Shown here piece by piece: positions 18,593 through 25,827 of a DNA stretch of 64,000 bases. A program made the position numbers and the translations under genes. Position 1 is the first letter of the stretch; the number at the start of each line of letters is the position of its first letter. Source of the DNA: an uncultured Clostridium sp. (GTDB lineage Bacteria; Bacillota; Clostridia; TANB77; CAG-508); NCBI GenBank assembly GCA_900552555.1, contig URZW01000003.1, forward strand, positions 49,051-113,050. Direction: 5' to 3'. The notes under the pieces were generated by a model that had not been told where the DNA came from, ran no database searches, and worked only from the letters and a program-made list of their open reading frames with translations.

Positions 18593-18621
18593 TTGTTTAA
18601 AAAGATAAAATATGGTATAAT
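18593..18621 (+). promoter_or_regulatory. Putative promoter of the 97-residue island gene
   Basis: TTGTTT, a 17-bp spacer and TATAAT, about 60 bp before the start at 18680. Confidence 0.6.
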
Positions 18622-18679
18622 TTGTTATGTACAAATATTTAATTAATTGTAGAACTATAATTATAGGAGGAGATAACAT

Positions 18680-18973
18680 ATGGATACTAAACCAAGCAAT
18701 ATTAACATCAAAGGACGGTTATGTGGAAGCAAATTTGAAAAAGCAGAGTATGAAAGGATAGCTGTTAATATTATTATTATAGCTATTAAGAAAAAGAATG
18801 ATAATTGGTTTTCTTTTTCCAGTGATGAATATAAAGATTTGTGCGACAACAGTGTAAGTTCACGGGAAATCGAATTGATGCAAGAAATGGCAGAAAAAGG
18901 ATTTCTAAAGTGTGATGAAGAAGTCAAGTATAGCATTACACAGAAATTTATTGATGCTTGTTTAGTTGCATAA
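18680..18973 (+). CDS. Unknown 97-residue island protein
   Basis: This small soluble protein (MDTKPSNINIKG..., ending ITQKFIDACLVA) has alternating helices and a pattern that could suit a small winged-helix fold (ELMQEMAEKGFLKCDEEVKYSIT). This is inference only. AGGAGG precedes the ATG. It uses CGG twice as an in-frame sense codon (18716-18718 and 18863-18865), and its codon use differs from core neighbours, which fits acquisition from elsewhere. A terminator follows. Confidence 0.7.
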   Translation: MDTKPSNINIKGRLCGSKFEKAEYERIAVNIIIIAIKKKNDNWFSFSSDEYKDLCDNSVSSREIELMQEMAEKGFLKCDEEVKYSITQKFIDACLVA

Positions 18974-18980
18974 TTAAAAA

Positions 18981-19007
18981 GGGGCAGGAAAATATCCTGC
19001 TCTTTTT
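18981..19007 (+). terminator. Terminator after the 97-residue gene
   Basis: GGGCAGGA / TCCTGCTC with a short loop, followed by TTTTT. Confidence 0.8.
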
Positions 19008-19060
19008 CAATGACGAAATATATTCAAAATATCATTCAAAGGTATTTCAAGGATTTTCCC

Positions 19061-19074
19061 TACTGAACTGTAAC
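19061..19074. repeat. Orphan end of the GTAACAGTTCAGTA family
   Basis: TACTGAACTGTAAC is identical to the right end of the 17142-17303 element. No partner is found between 18974 and 19060. Together with 17142 it frames the three-gene island as an inverted pair. Confidence 0.55.
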
Positions 19075-19224
19075 TTTTGTTTTTATAAATTTGAAAAAAT
19101 ATAAAAAATCTCTTTTATAACTTAAAAACTTATGATATATTATAACTATAAAATAAATATGCAAAAGTAAAAGGTTGAAAAAATTTAATTATTTTCCAAC
19201 TTTAAGGAAGGAATGAGATAAAAA

Positions 19225-20916
19225 ATGAAACAAAGAATGACAAAAGAACAAATAGAAAAAAAGAAAAAAAGAATAATAAAAACATTTATAACAATAATAG
19301 TAATAATATTAATAGGAATCATAGCCTATAACATAAATAATCACATAATACTAGACAAAAACAAAAACATCAACTTAGTAATAAACAACAAAAATGTAAC
19401 ATCAAACTTAAAGAAAGAAATCATAATAGAAAATGACAACATATACATATCAAAACAAGATTTAGGAAACTTTTTTGATAAATACATATATGAAGACAAA
19501 GAAAATGATAATATAGTAACAACGTACAATAATAAAATAGCGACAATAAGCTTAGAAGAAAACAAAATGAATGTAAATGGTTCAAATAAAAATACATATG
19601 CACATGCGGAAAACAGAAATGGAACAATATATATTCCAATAACAGAATTAGAAGATGTATATGGAATAGAAATTAAATATATAGAAAATTCAAAAGTATT
19701 AACAATAGATTCAACATCAAAAGAACAAAAAAAGGCAATAATAACAAAAGATGTAGCAGTAAAATCTTCAACAAAATTTATAGCAAAAACAGTAGACAGA
19801 GTAAAAAAAGGAAGTTATGTAATAGTTGTTTCAGAAGATAAAGGATATGCAAAAATAAGAACTGAAAATGGAAAAGTTGGTTTTGTAAAATCTAACAAAA
19901 TAGCAAATACAGTAGTGGTTAGAGAAGAAATGCAAGAATCAAAACAAATAGAAGGAAAAGTAAATTTAGTTTGGGACTATTATTCAGAAGTAGCAACAGC
20001 TCCAGATAGAACAGGAGTTACAATGGATGGTGTAAATGTCGTATCACCAGCATTCTTCCACTTAAATTCAAAAGGAGAACTAACTGAAAATGTAGGACAA
20101 GCAGGTCAAGAATATATTGAATGGGCACATTCAAATGGTTACAAAATATGGCCAATGGTTCAAAATGCTGGAAACGGAATGATGAATGTTACTTCAGAAA
20201 TAATGAATGATTACAATAAAAGACAAGAACTAATAAACGAAATTGTATATTATTGTGTAAAATATAGATTAGATGGAATAAATATTGACTTTGAAAATAT
20301 GAAACAAGAAGATAAAAATATGTATTCTAGATTTATAATAGAATTAACACCAAGATTAAAAGATATGGGAATAGTAGTATCTGTTGATGTTACTGCACCA
20401 GATGGTTCTGAAACATGGTCATTATGTTTTGATAGAAATGTAATTGGAGATGTTGCAGATTATATAGTATTTATGGCATATGACCAATATGGAACATCAA
20501 GTAACAAATCAGGGACAACAGCTGGTTATGATTGGGTAAATATAAGTTTAAACAAATTTTTAAAAACAGAAGAAATAAAAAGTGATAAAATTATTTTAGC
20601 AATTCCACTATACACAAGGTTATGGACAGAGGATAGTTCAGGAAAAGTAGTAAAACAAACTACTGTATCATTAAAAAATATTGATAAAACAATTCCAAAT
20701 GGTGTAGAAAAACAATGGGATGACAACTTAAAACAATACTATGTAGAATATCAAGATGGTTCATATACTAAAAAAATGTGGATAGAAGATGAAAAATCAT
20801 TGAAAGAAAAAATCAGTTTAATAAAAAATAATAATTTGGCTGGAGTAGCATCTTGGGAAAAAGGCATGGAAACAGATAATTTTTGGACATTTTTAAAAGA
20901 AAACCTTGACTTTTAA
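19225..20916 (+). CDS. Membrane-anchored GH18 hydrolase with stalk and SH3 domains (YaaH/SleL-like)
   Basis: 563 residues. There is a basic N-terminus and one transmembrane helix (about 20-40), a copper-amine-oxidase-N/stalk-like region, a bacterial SH3 domain (about 175-235, VKKGSYVIVVSEDKGYAKIRTENGKVGFV) and a GH18 barrel. The GH18 signature LDGINIDFENM (DxxDxE, catalytic Glu last) is clear, as are FMAYDQYG and SWEKGMETDNFW. Relatives cleave peptidoglycan glycan strands in spore cortex or cell wall, so that role is likely. AAGGAAGG precedes the ATG. The next gene is sigH. Confidence 0.85.
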   Translation: MKQRMTKEQIEKKKKRIIKTFITIIVIILIGIIAYNINNHIILDKNKNINLVINNKNVTSNLKKEIIIENDNIYISKQDLGNFFDKYIYEDKENDNIVTTYNNKIATISLEENKMNVNGSNKNTYAHAENRNGTIYIPITELEDVYGIEIKYIENSKVLTIDSTSKEQKKAIITKDVAVKSSTKFIAKTVDRVKKGSYVIVVSEDKGYAKIRTENGKVGFVKSNKIANTVVVREEMQESKQIEGKVNLVWDYYSEVATAPDRTGVTMDGVNVVSPAFFHLNSKGELTENVGQAGQEYIEWAHSNGYKIWPMVQNAGNGMMNVTSEIMNDYNKRQELINEIVYYCVKYRLDGINIDFENMKQEDKNMYSRFIIELTPRLKDMGIVVSVDVTAPDGSETWSLCFDRNVIGDVADYIVFMAYDQYGTSSNKSGTTAGYDWVNISLNKFLKTEEIKSDKIILAIPLYTRLWTEDSSGKVVKQTTVSLKNIDKTIPNGVEKQWDDNLKQYYVEYQDGSYTKKMWIEDEKSLKEKISLIKNNNLAGVASWEKGMETDNFWTFLKENLDF

Positions 20917-20969
20917 ATATGTAAAAAGATATAATGACTTAAAGTAACAAGCGGAGGTATTTTAGACAT

Positions 20970-21605
20970 ATGCAAAGTAGTAACATATATTATACAACAG
21001 AAAAATATGCAAATTTAACAGATGAGCAAATAATATCTCAAATAAAAGAAGGAGACGAGCAAGCTTTATCATTTTTGCTAGATAAATATAAAGAGTTAGT
21101 AAATTCAAAAGTTGGAAAATATTTTATTATTGGAGCAGAAAGAGAAGATATTATACAAGAAGGTATGATTGGATTATATAAAGCAATAAAAGGGTTTGAC
21201 CATTGTAAACAAAATACATTTAAAACATTTGCTAATTTATGCATAGAAAGACAATTGATAACAGCAATAAAAAGCTCAAATAGACAAAAACATATGCCAC
21301 TTAATTCATATTTATCTTTAAATACATCTGCTTATGATAATGATGAAGATGGAACAGAATTGTTAGAAACTTTTGAGGTTGACACAATAGAAGACCCATT
21401 AGAAACAATAATGAAACAAGAGTCTTTTGACGAAATACAAAATGCAGTGCATAAATCTTTAAGTAAGTTTGAGGGACAGGTCCTAGAAAGATATATGCAA
21501 GGAGAAAGTTATGAAGTTATTGCGAAAAGACTTGATACACCTGTAAAATCAGTTGATAATGCAATTCAAAGAATTAGAAAAAAAGCAATAAAAAATTTAT
21601 TTTAA
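20970..21605 (+). CDS. sigH: RNA polymerase sporulation sigma factor SigH (Spo0H)
   Basis: This 211-residue sigma-70-family protein directs transcription at the start of sporulation. The segment GAEREDIIQEGMIGLYKAIKGFD (region 2) and the C-terminal EGQVLERYMQGESYEVIAKRL...KSVDNAIQRIRKKA (region 4) are characteristic. CGGAGG lies upstream of the ATG. The gene is followed by a hairpin and then the tRNA-Thr. Confidence 0.93.
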   Translation: MQSSNIYYTTEKYANLTDEQIISQIKEGDEQALSFLLDKYKELVNSKVGKYFIIGAEREDIIQEGMIGLYKAIKGFDHCKQNTFKTFANLCIERQLITAIKSSNRQKHMPLNSYLSLNTSAYDNDEDGTELLETFEVDTIEDPLETIMKQESFDEIQNAVHKSLSKFEGQVLERYMQGESYEVIAKRLDTPVKSVDNAIQRIRKKAIKNLF

Positions 21606-21611
21606 AATAAA

Positions 21612-21649
21612 AATGTCCTATTTGGAACTAATATTCCAAAAAGGACATT
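21612..21649 (+). terminator. Hairpin after sigH
   Basis: AATGTCCTATTTGGAA pairs with TTCCAAAAAGGACATT. It echoes the TGTCC...GGACA palindromes elsewhere and overlaps the tRNA promoter's -35. It probably acts as terminator. Confidence 0.6.
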
Positions 21650-21676
21650 GACTTTAAAATTGATATTAATTATTAT
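21648..21676 (+). promoter_or_regulatory. Putative promoter of tRNA-Thr
   Basis: TTGACT, 17 bp, TATTAT, about 60 bp before the mature tRNA. Confidence 0.55.
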
Positions 21677-21738
21677 AGCTGTCAGTTGTTATAAAATGGT
21701 TGTCAAAAACTTATGTGAAAGTTTGAAACAATCTATAT

Positions 21739-21814
21739 GCTTGCATAGCTCAGTTGGTAGAGTGCGGCCTTGGTAAGGCCGAGGTCACGGGTTCAATTCC
21801 CGTTGTAAGCTCCA
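21739..21814 (+). tRNA. tRNA-Thr (anticodon GGU)
   Basis: Full cloverleaf. The acceptor GCTTGCA pairs with TGTAAGC (one G-U), the D stem is GCTC/GAGT, the anticodon stem CGGCC/GGCCG with loop TTGGTAA, the T arm ACGGG-TTCAATT-CCCGT, discriminator T, encoded CCA. Its UCCA end matches the UGGA of the thrS T-box at 60441. The 3' end is the prophage attachment site. Confidence 0.97.
21804..21814 (+). other. attL: attL core (in tRNA-Thr 3' end)
   Basis: TGTAAGCTCCA, identical to 57452-57462. Allowing one mismatch the repeat extends to 13 bp. The integrase gene lies immediately inside, as is usual. Confidence 0.88.
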
Positions 21815-21820
21815 TAAATA

Positions 21821-21863
21821 AAAACCATATAATTGCTGAAAAATCAGTATTTTATATGGTTTT
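21821..21863 (+). terminator. Phage-supplied terminator downstream of tRNA-Thr
   Basis: AAAACCATATAAT pairs with ATTTTATATGGTTTT. It replaces the original tRNA terminator, which now lies right of attR (57503-57531). Confidence 0.65.
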
Positions 21864-21875
21864 GTATATTTGAAT

Positions 21876-21897
21876 TAATGCAATAGTAATGCAGTAG
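21876..21897. promoter_or_regulatory. Putative integrase arm-type sites, left
   Basis: Two tandem copies of TAATGCARTAG (TAATGCAATAG, TAATGCAGTAG). The same pair, in the same orientation, lies at 57317-57339 inside attR. Paired direct repeats near both ends fit arm-binding sites of a tyrosine integrase. Confidence 0.6.
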
Positions 21898-21902
21898 AGA
21901 GG

Positions 21903-23078
21903 TTATTTTATTTTTTTTAGTTCCTGAGTTATAAAGTCAAAAGAAATATCTGTATAAACATTATTGGTTATTTTACTTCCTTCAATGTGACCAACTAATT
22001 TTTGAATAACAGGTAGATTAAGTCCATTTTCTTGACATCTTGTAACAAATGTATGTCTTAATCTGTGAGAAGATAAAGTTTCATTTTCATTATCTAATAT
22101 TTTATATTTTGAATTTAATCTTGATAGATAACAATTGATTTCTCCGTCTGTTATAAAAAAGTTTCTATTATAATCCCAAAATAATAAATTATTTATATTA
22201 GTGATTTTATCTGAATATAGTTTTTGAATAATTTTTCTAACATTAGGTTTCATAGGGAATGTTCTTTTTCCTTTATCTATTCCATTTTTCTTGTCGTAGG
22301 TTTTTGTATGTTTTCCTAAAATAACTTTATCGTGTTTATCTCTGGTAATTGTTCTGTACACTGTAATAGTATTATTTTTTAAATTAATACAATCCTTTGA
22401 CAAAGCTAATACCTCACCAATTCGCATGCCAGTATATAATTGTAATAAAAGAATATCATTATATTTATGTTCATTCAGATTTAATACTTCTAGTAATCTT
22501 TTTTCTTCTTTTTGAGATAAAGATGTAACAACCCTAGGTGCTTTTGTAGATATTGGTTTTATCAATGTTTCATCTTCCATTATATTATAAGATATTTTTC
22601 TACGAGAGTACGCTATCTTAAATCCTTTTTTTAATAAAATCCATATTTTGTCAATTGTACTATTAGAATATTTTCTCATATTTTCTTTTGAATCTTCAAT
22701 ATTTTCAACAGTTACTTTTTGAATAGGTTTGTTAATCCAGGTACTACAAGCTTTCTTAATTTGTTCTAATGTATTTGTATCTCTTAAATAAGTTCTGTCT
22801 GATGTAATTCCATCTTTATTTTTTTGCTCAATAAATCTTTCTAAAATCATAAGTAGAGTATCTTTGTTAGTTTCAACATAGATTCCATTATCTATACTAC
22901 TTTTTAAATTTGTTACTCTTTTTTTAAATTCTCTACTTTGTTCATTTTTTCTTTGTTTTAAAGTTTTTCTTTTTCCATTATAAACATATTGATAAATCCA
23001 ACATTGTAGAGTTTCACTATAATATAATGAACCTTCACCGTTTCCAACTGATTTTGTTTTTTTGTTTTTTCTTTCCAT
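21903..23078 (-). CDS. int: Phage tyrosine-recombinase integrase
   Basis: 391 residues from the ATG at 23078 (MERKNKKTKSVGNGEGS); a TTG further upstream overlaps the ribosome site GGAGG and is rejected. It has an N-terminal arm-binding AP2-like domain (GSLYYSETLQCWIYQY), a SAM-like core-binding domain and a catalytic domain with Arg in YTGMRIGEVLALS, HRLRHTF (His-x-x-Arg), His in VGHIEG and nucleophile Tyr in NNVYTD. It inserts and excises the phage at the tRNA-Thr end beside it. Confidence 0.95.
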   Translation of the reverse strand: MERKNKKTKSVGNGEGSLYYSETLQCWIYQYVYNGKRKTLKQRKNEQSREFKKRVTNLKSSIDNGIYVETNKDTLLMILERFIEQKNKDGITSDRTYLRDTNTLEQIKKACSTWINKPIQKVTVENIEDSKENMRKYSNSTIDKIWILLKKGFKIAYSRRKISYNIMEDETLIKPISTKAPRVVTSLSQKEEKRLLEVLNLNEHKYNDILLLQLYTGMRIGEVLALSKDCINLKNNTITVYRTITRDKHDKVILGKHTKTYDKKNGIDKGKRTFPMKPNVRKIIQKLYSDKITNINNLLFWDYNRNFFITDGEINCYLSRLNSKYKILDNENETLSSHRLRHTFVTRCQENGLNLPVIQKLVGHIEGSKITNNVYTDISFDFITQELKKIK

Positions 23079-23194
23079 AATAAAAAATACCTCCAAATTT
23101 CTTTAATTTATTTTAATAAACTATTGAAAAGTGAAAGTATTTTCTGTATAATATTAATACAATCACTTTCGATAGTGTTTGTGTGTGAGAAATA

Positions 23195-23208
23195 TGTACC
23201 TTGTCGCA
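23195..23208 (-). promoter_or_regulatory. 14-bp box shared with the excisionase leader
   Basis: On the minus strand TGCGACAAGGTACA, upstream of int. An exact copy lies on the plus strand at 24465-24478, upstream of the excisionase-like gene. It sits within a larger hairpin (GAGAAATATG / CATATTTCTC) with T run at about 23187-23234. Confidence 0.6.
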
Positions 23209-23232
23209 AACTTGTAGCATATTTCTCTTTTT

Positions 23233-23403
23233 TTAATCAAAATCATAAACTACATGATCTTCTCCATCATAGTGATTTAATGGGCGAAAACTATCTTCTA
23301 TAATTTTTCCACAATTACAGCAAATATCAAATTCAGACCAATCATCAAAAGAAGATGTAACTTTTCCAATGCTTTTACATTTACAATAATCTTTTTCTTT
23401 CAT
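23233..23403 (-). CDS. Small zinc-ribbon-like phage protein
   Basis: 56 residues, MKEKDYCKCKSIGKV..., with CKC and CCNCG cysteine clusters suggesting one zinc site, and an acidic C-terminus. AGGAGG precedes the ATG at 23403. It lies directly downstream of the repressor gene (10-bp gap) in the same direction, so it is probably co-transcribed in the lysogen. Function unknown. Confidence 0.7.
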   Translation of the reverse strand: MKEKDYCKCKSIGKVTSSFDDWSEFDICCNCGKIIEDSFRPLNHYDGEDHVVYDFD

Positions 23404-23413
23404 AAAATTCCTC

Positions 23414-24059
23414 CTAAAATTCTCTTTTTAATTGTTTTACAATTCCAACAATAGTAACTGGTATTGATTTCATTTCTTCATAAGTAAAGACAAGTGGTTC
23501 ATAAGCAGAGTTAAGTGGTTGTAATAAAATACTACTATCACTTTTTTTACCTTTTTTTATTGTTGCTTCATTACCATTTATAATTGCTACAACAATATCG
23601 CCATTTTCAAAATCATTTTGTTTCTTAATAATAACAATATCATCTTCAATAAGAACAGGTGACATTGAATCACCGTGTACTTTTAATGCAAAGTATTCAT
23701 CACCATTACCAACTAATGAAGTTTCAACATCAATAGTTCCAATCCAATTTTCTTGTGCTAGGTAATCGTATCCTGCTTTAACTGTACCGTAGTATAGGGA
23801 TAGAAATTACAGAGTTTCCAAATTTATCAGTTTTTGTATTCGTGTATTTTTCGTTAGATAGTCCAGCTAACCATGCAGGTGAAACACCAAAGAAATTAGC
23901 CAATTTTACAATAGTTTCTCTCTTTACACCTTTAATTTCACCAGAAGCATATCTGGAAATAGTAGCAGCCTTTTTACCAACAGTCTTTTCCATGTCTGTT
24001 AATATATAATTGCTATTTTTAATTAACTCAGATAATCTTTGAGCAAAAAGTTCTTCCAT
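23414..24059 (-). CDS. CI-like phage repressor (HTH + S24 peptidase), split by +1 shift at CGG (23789)
   Basis: The N-terminus (MEELFAQRLSELI) carries an HTH (KKAATISRYASGEIKG). The zero frame runs ISIPIL-CGG-TAC-AGT-TAA and stops at 23778. Skipping the C (plus-strand G at 23789) gives ISIPILGTVKAGYDYLAQENW, containing the Ala-Gly autocleavage site, then HGDSMSPV (catalytic Ser) and NEATIKK (catalytic Lys), ending KQLKREF: 214 residues, the normal size. It should bind the operators at 24176-24207 and be cleaved on RecA activation. Without the shift only a DNA-binding fragment is made. Confidence 0.85.
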
Positions 24060-24093
24060 AAAACAAACCTCCTACAAAACTATTGTACTACAT

Positions 24094-24112
24094 TTTTTCG
24101 CAGTACGCAATA
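24094..24112. promoter_or_regulatory. Degenerate operator at the repressor promoter
   Basis: ATTGCGTACTGCGAA (minus strand) resembles the 17-bp operators to the right. It overlaps a minus-strand TTGCGT-17-TACAAT promoter for the repressor gene, so autoregulation is inferred. Confidence 0.5.
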
Positions 24113-24149
24113 TTTTTTTGAAAAAAATAAAAAAATTACGTAAAAAGTA

Positions 24150-24178
24150 TTGACAAAGAAAATAAAATGATATATATT
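24150..24178 (+). promoter_or_regulatory. Early rightward phage promoter
   Basis: TTGACA, 17 bp, TATATT, immediately followed by and overlapping the palindromic operators. It should drive the cro-like and excisionase-like genes. Confidence 0.8.
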
Positions 24179-24207
24179 ACGTATAACGTAATTACGCAGT
24201 ACGTAAT
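24176..24207. promoter_or_regulatory. Tandem 17-bp repressor operators
   Basis: ATTACGTATAACGTAAT (24176-24192) and ATTACGCAGTACGTAAT (24191-24207) are palindromic and overlap by two bases. They share half-site ATTACG with 24443-24459. This is the classic arrangement between divergent CI and Cro genes. Confidence 0.85.
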
Positions 24208-24224
24208 ATTGAGGAGGTGAAACA

Positions 24225-24440
24225 ATGAATAATCGAAAAAAAATAATAATAAAATTGGAAAGCTATATGAAATTAAAAAATGTATCAAAGCAGGATTTGG
24301 CTAAGAAATGGAAAAAAAGTGATGCTTATATTTATAGAAGATTTTCAGATGAAGTAGATTTTAGTTTAACAGATATAATAGATATCATTAATATATTAAA
24401 TTTATCAAAAGACGAAGGAAAAGATATTTTTTTTAATTAA
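24225..24440 (+). CDS. Cro-like HTH protein
   Basis: 71 residues. A helix-turn-helix can be read in NVSKQDLAKKWKKSDAYIYRRFS, followed by a helical tail. It is divergent from the repressor gene, with GGAGG before the ATG and operators on both sides (24176-24207 and 24443-24459). Position and size fit an early antirepressor/Cro protein. It likely competes for the same operators. Confidence 0.75.
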   Translation: MNNRKKIIIKLESYMKLKNVSKQDLAKKWKKSDAYIYRRFSDEVDFSLTDIIDIINILNLSKDEGKDIFFN

Positions 24441-24442
24441 AT

Positions 24443-24459
24443 ATTACGTAATACGTAAT
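24443..24459. promoter_or_regulatory. Third 17-bp operator
   Basis: ATTACGTAATACGTAAT, a palindrome with the same half-sites as the pair at 24176-24207, located 3 bp after the cro-like stop codon. Confidence 0.8.
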
Positions 24460-24464
24460 ACGAA

Positions 24465-24478
24465 TGCGACAAGGTACA
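24465..24478 (+). promoter_or_regulatory. 14-bp box TGCGACAAGGTACA upstream of the excisionase-like gene
   Basis: Exact copy of the box upstream of int (23195-23208, opposite strand). It sits between the third operator and the ribosome site. Confidence 0.6.
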
Positions 24479-24500
24479 AAAAAAGAAAGGAAGTGATTAG

Positions 24501-24725
24501 ATGGAAAAGATATTAGAAGAAATTAATTCAAAATTAGAAATACTATTAAATAAAAAAGATGATTTTGAATTATTAACTGCTGAACAAATATCAGAAGAAA
24601 CAGGAATACCAATAAATAATGTAAGAAAACTTTTTAATGATAAAGATATGGCAGTTCAAACGTATACAAAACCAAGATTAGTAACAAGAAAAGCTTGGAA
24701 TGAATTTATAAGTGAAAGAAGGTGA
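24501..24725 (+). CDS. Excisionase-like / MerR-type small DNA-binding protein
   Basis: 74 residues with an N-terminal helix and then a winged-helix segment LTAEQISEETGIPINNVRKLFND, ending VTRKAWNEFISERR, typical of helix-turn-helix excisionases. AAAGGAAGTG precedes the ATG. Its position in the early operon, plus the box shared with int, suggest a role in excision direction. An alternative is an early regulator. Confidence 0.65.
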   Translation: MEKILEEINSKLEILLNKKDDFELLTAEQISEETGIPINNVRKLFNDKDMAVQTYTKPRLVTRKAWNEFISERR

Positions 24726-24731
24726 AAACAA

Positions 24732-24857
24732 ATGAAAAGAAAACTAGATACAAATAAAATATACAACTTTATTGGACGAGCAGTAGTATATAGCAGTTTA
24801 TACATAGCAACAGTAGCATTTTCAGTATGGGGATTTTTACAAGGAATGACTTATTAA
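24732..24857 (+). CDS. Small phage membrane protein
   Basis: 41 residues, MKRKLDTNKIYNF..., with one transmembrane helix (about 13-36). The start follows AAGGTGA at the end of the preceding gene. Unknown function. Confidence 0.6.
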   Translation: MKRKLDTNKIYNFIGRAVVYSSLYIATVAFSVWGFLQGMTY

Positions 24858-24874
24858 AATAGGAGGAAAAGATA

Positions 24875-25045
24875 ATGGATGAAAAGACAAAAAGAAATGA
24901 ATTATTAATTACATTAGCAGATGTAAATAATTTAATCAAAGACATAGAAGATGAACAAAAATATAATGCCGAGTCAGTAATCAACTTGAGGAATCAATTA
25001 CTAACGGCATATTCATTAAAGGTACAAATATTAAATAACTTGTAA
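24875..25045 (+). CDS. Small helical phage protein
   Basis: 56 residues, acidic and helical (MDEKTKRNELLITLADVNN...). A strong AGGAGG lies before the ATG. Early-region gene without recognisable family. Confidence 0.6.
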   Translation: MDEKTKRNELLITLADVNNLIKDIEDEQKYNAESVINLRNQLLTAYSLKVQILNNL

Positions 25046-25080
25046 TTCTTTGATAAAAAATAATTAGATGGAGGGAAAAG

Positions 25081-25314
25081 ATGAAAATAAGTTTTAAAAA
25101 TATTAATAAAAGAAACTTGAAAAAAAGAAAAGAATTAATAGAAGAATTATTAGAAAAAGACTTTTCAAGCATGGAATTTAATCAAGAAAATTTAGAAAAA
25201 GCGAAGGAACTTGCAAAAAATTACAAAGAAGCTACTTCAAACGATTGGAGTACTAGACCAGTTGAAATAATAATAGCAAATTCTGAGGGGACAGAACTTG
25301 CTACGATTAGGTAA
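25081..25314 (+). CDS. Small charged phage protein
   Basis: 77 residues with a highly basic/acidic helical first half and a short beta end (VEIIIANSEGTELATI). GGAGGG precedes the ATG. Unknown function. A convergent minus-strand gene begins 2 bp after its stop. Confidence 0.6.
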   Translation: MKISFKNINKRNLKKRKELIEELLEKDFSSMEFNQENLEKAKELAKNYKEATSNDWSTRPVEIIIANSEGTELATIR

Positions 25315-25316
25315 TA

Positions 25317-25520
25317 CTATTTACTTAGTAGTTTAATAGATTTAACAATATCAGATAAAGAATAGTAATATTGTGTAGCAATATCTTCTAAATCTTGTTG
25401 TTGTGAAGAAGTAAAATCACTATTTTTGATTATGTCTTTAATTTCTTCTTTGTAACTTTCAATATTACTTTCAAGATAGTTATATATATCTGATTTTGAA
25501 GATATATTTTTAAGATTCAT
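25317..25520 (-). CDS. Small phage protein on the minus strand
   Basis: 67 residues, MNLKNISSKSDIYNYLESN..., acidic and helical. GAGGTGAT precedes the ATG. It runs against the early operon, an arrangement often used by lysogen-expressed (moron-like) genes. No family recognised. Confidence 0.6.
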   Translation of the reverse strand: MNLKNISSKSDIYNYLESNIESYKEEIKDIIKNSDFTSSQQQDLEDIATQYYYSLSDIVKSIKLLSK

Positions 25521-25589
25521 GTAATCACCTCACTTTCTAAGTGAGAGTATAACTTATTTTACAAAATTTTACAAGAAAGGAGTAAAAAC

Positions 25590-25754
25590 ATGGGAAACAA
25601 GAGAGTAACATCATTATATATAAGACTAAATGACAATAGATTAATAGACATTGAACAAGACAAATTTAGGCAAAGACTAGATAGACTACATTCTAACTGG
25701 AGTAAGTTAATACAGAAAAATAAAAAAGAACTAGACGTCGGCAAAACATACTAG
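25590..25754 (+). CDS. Small phage protein (ribbon-helix-helix-like?)
   Basis: 54 residues: MGNKRVTSLYIRLND... then helical DIEQDKFRQRLDRLHSNWSKLI. The short strand plus two helices could suit a small DNA-binding fold, which is inference. AAAGGAG precedes the ATG. Confidence 0.55.
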   Translation: MGNKRVTSLYIRLNDNRLIDIEQDKFRQRLDRLHSNWSKLIQKNKKELDVGKTY

Positions 25755-25827
25755 TTCAGAAACACTTAAATATATGAATCTATTGTTATTATAACATTTT
25801 TAGCAATAGAAATCAAGAGGTGTAAAA

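Noticed and set aside
23187..23234. Hairpin with T run read as a terminator for a plus-strand gene
   Set aside because: There is no plus-strand gene upstream; int and the repressor operon run on the minus strand. It may be a regulatory stem around the shared 14-bp box.
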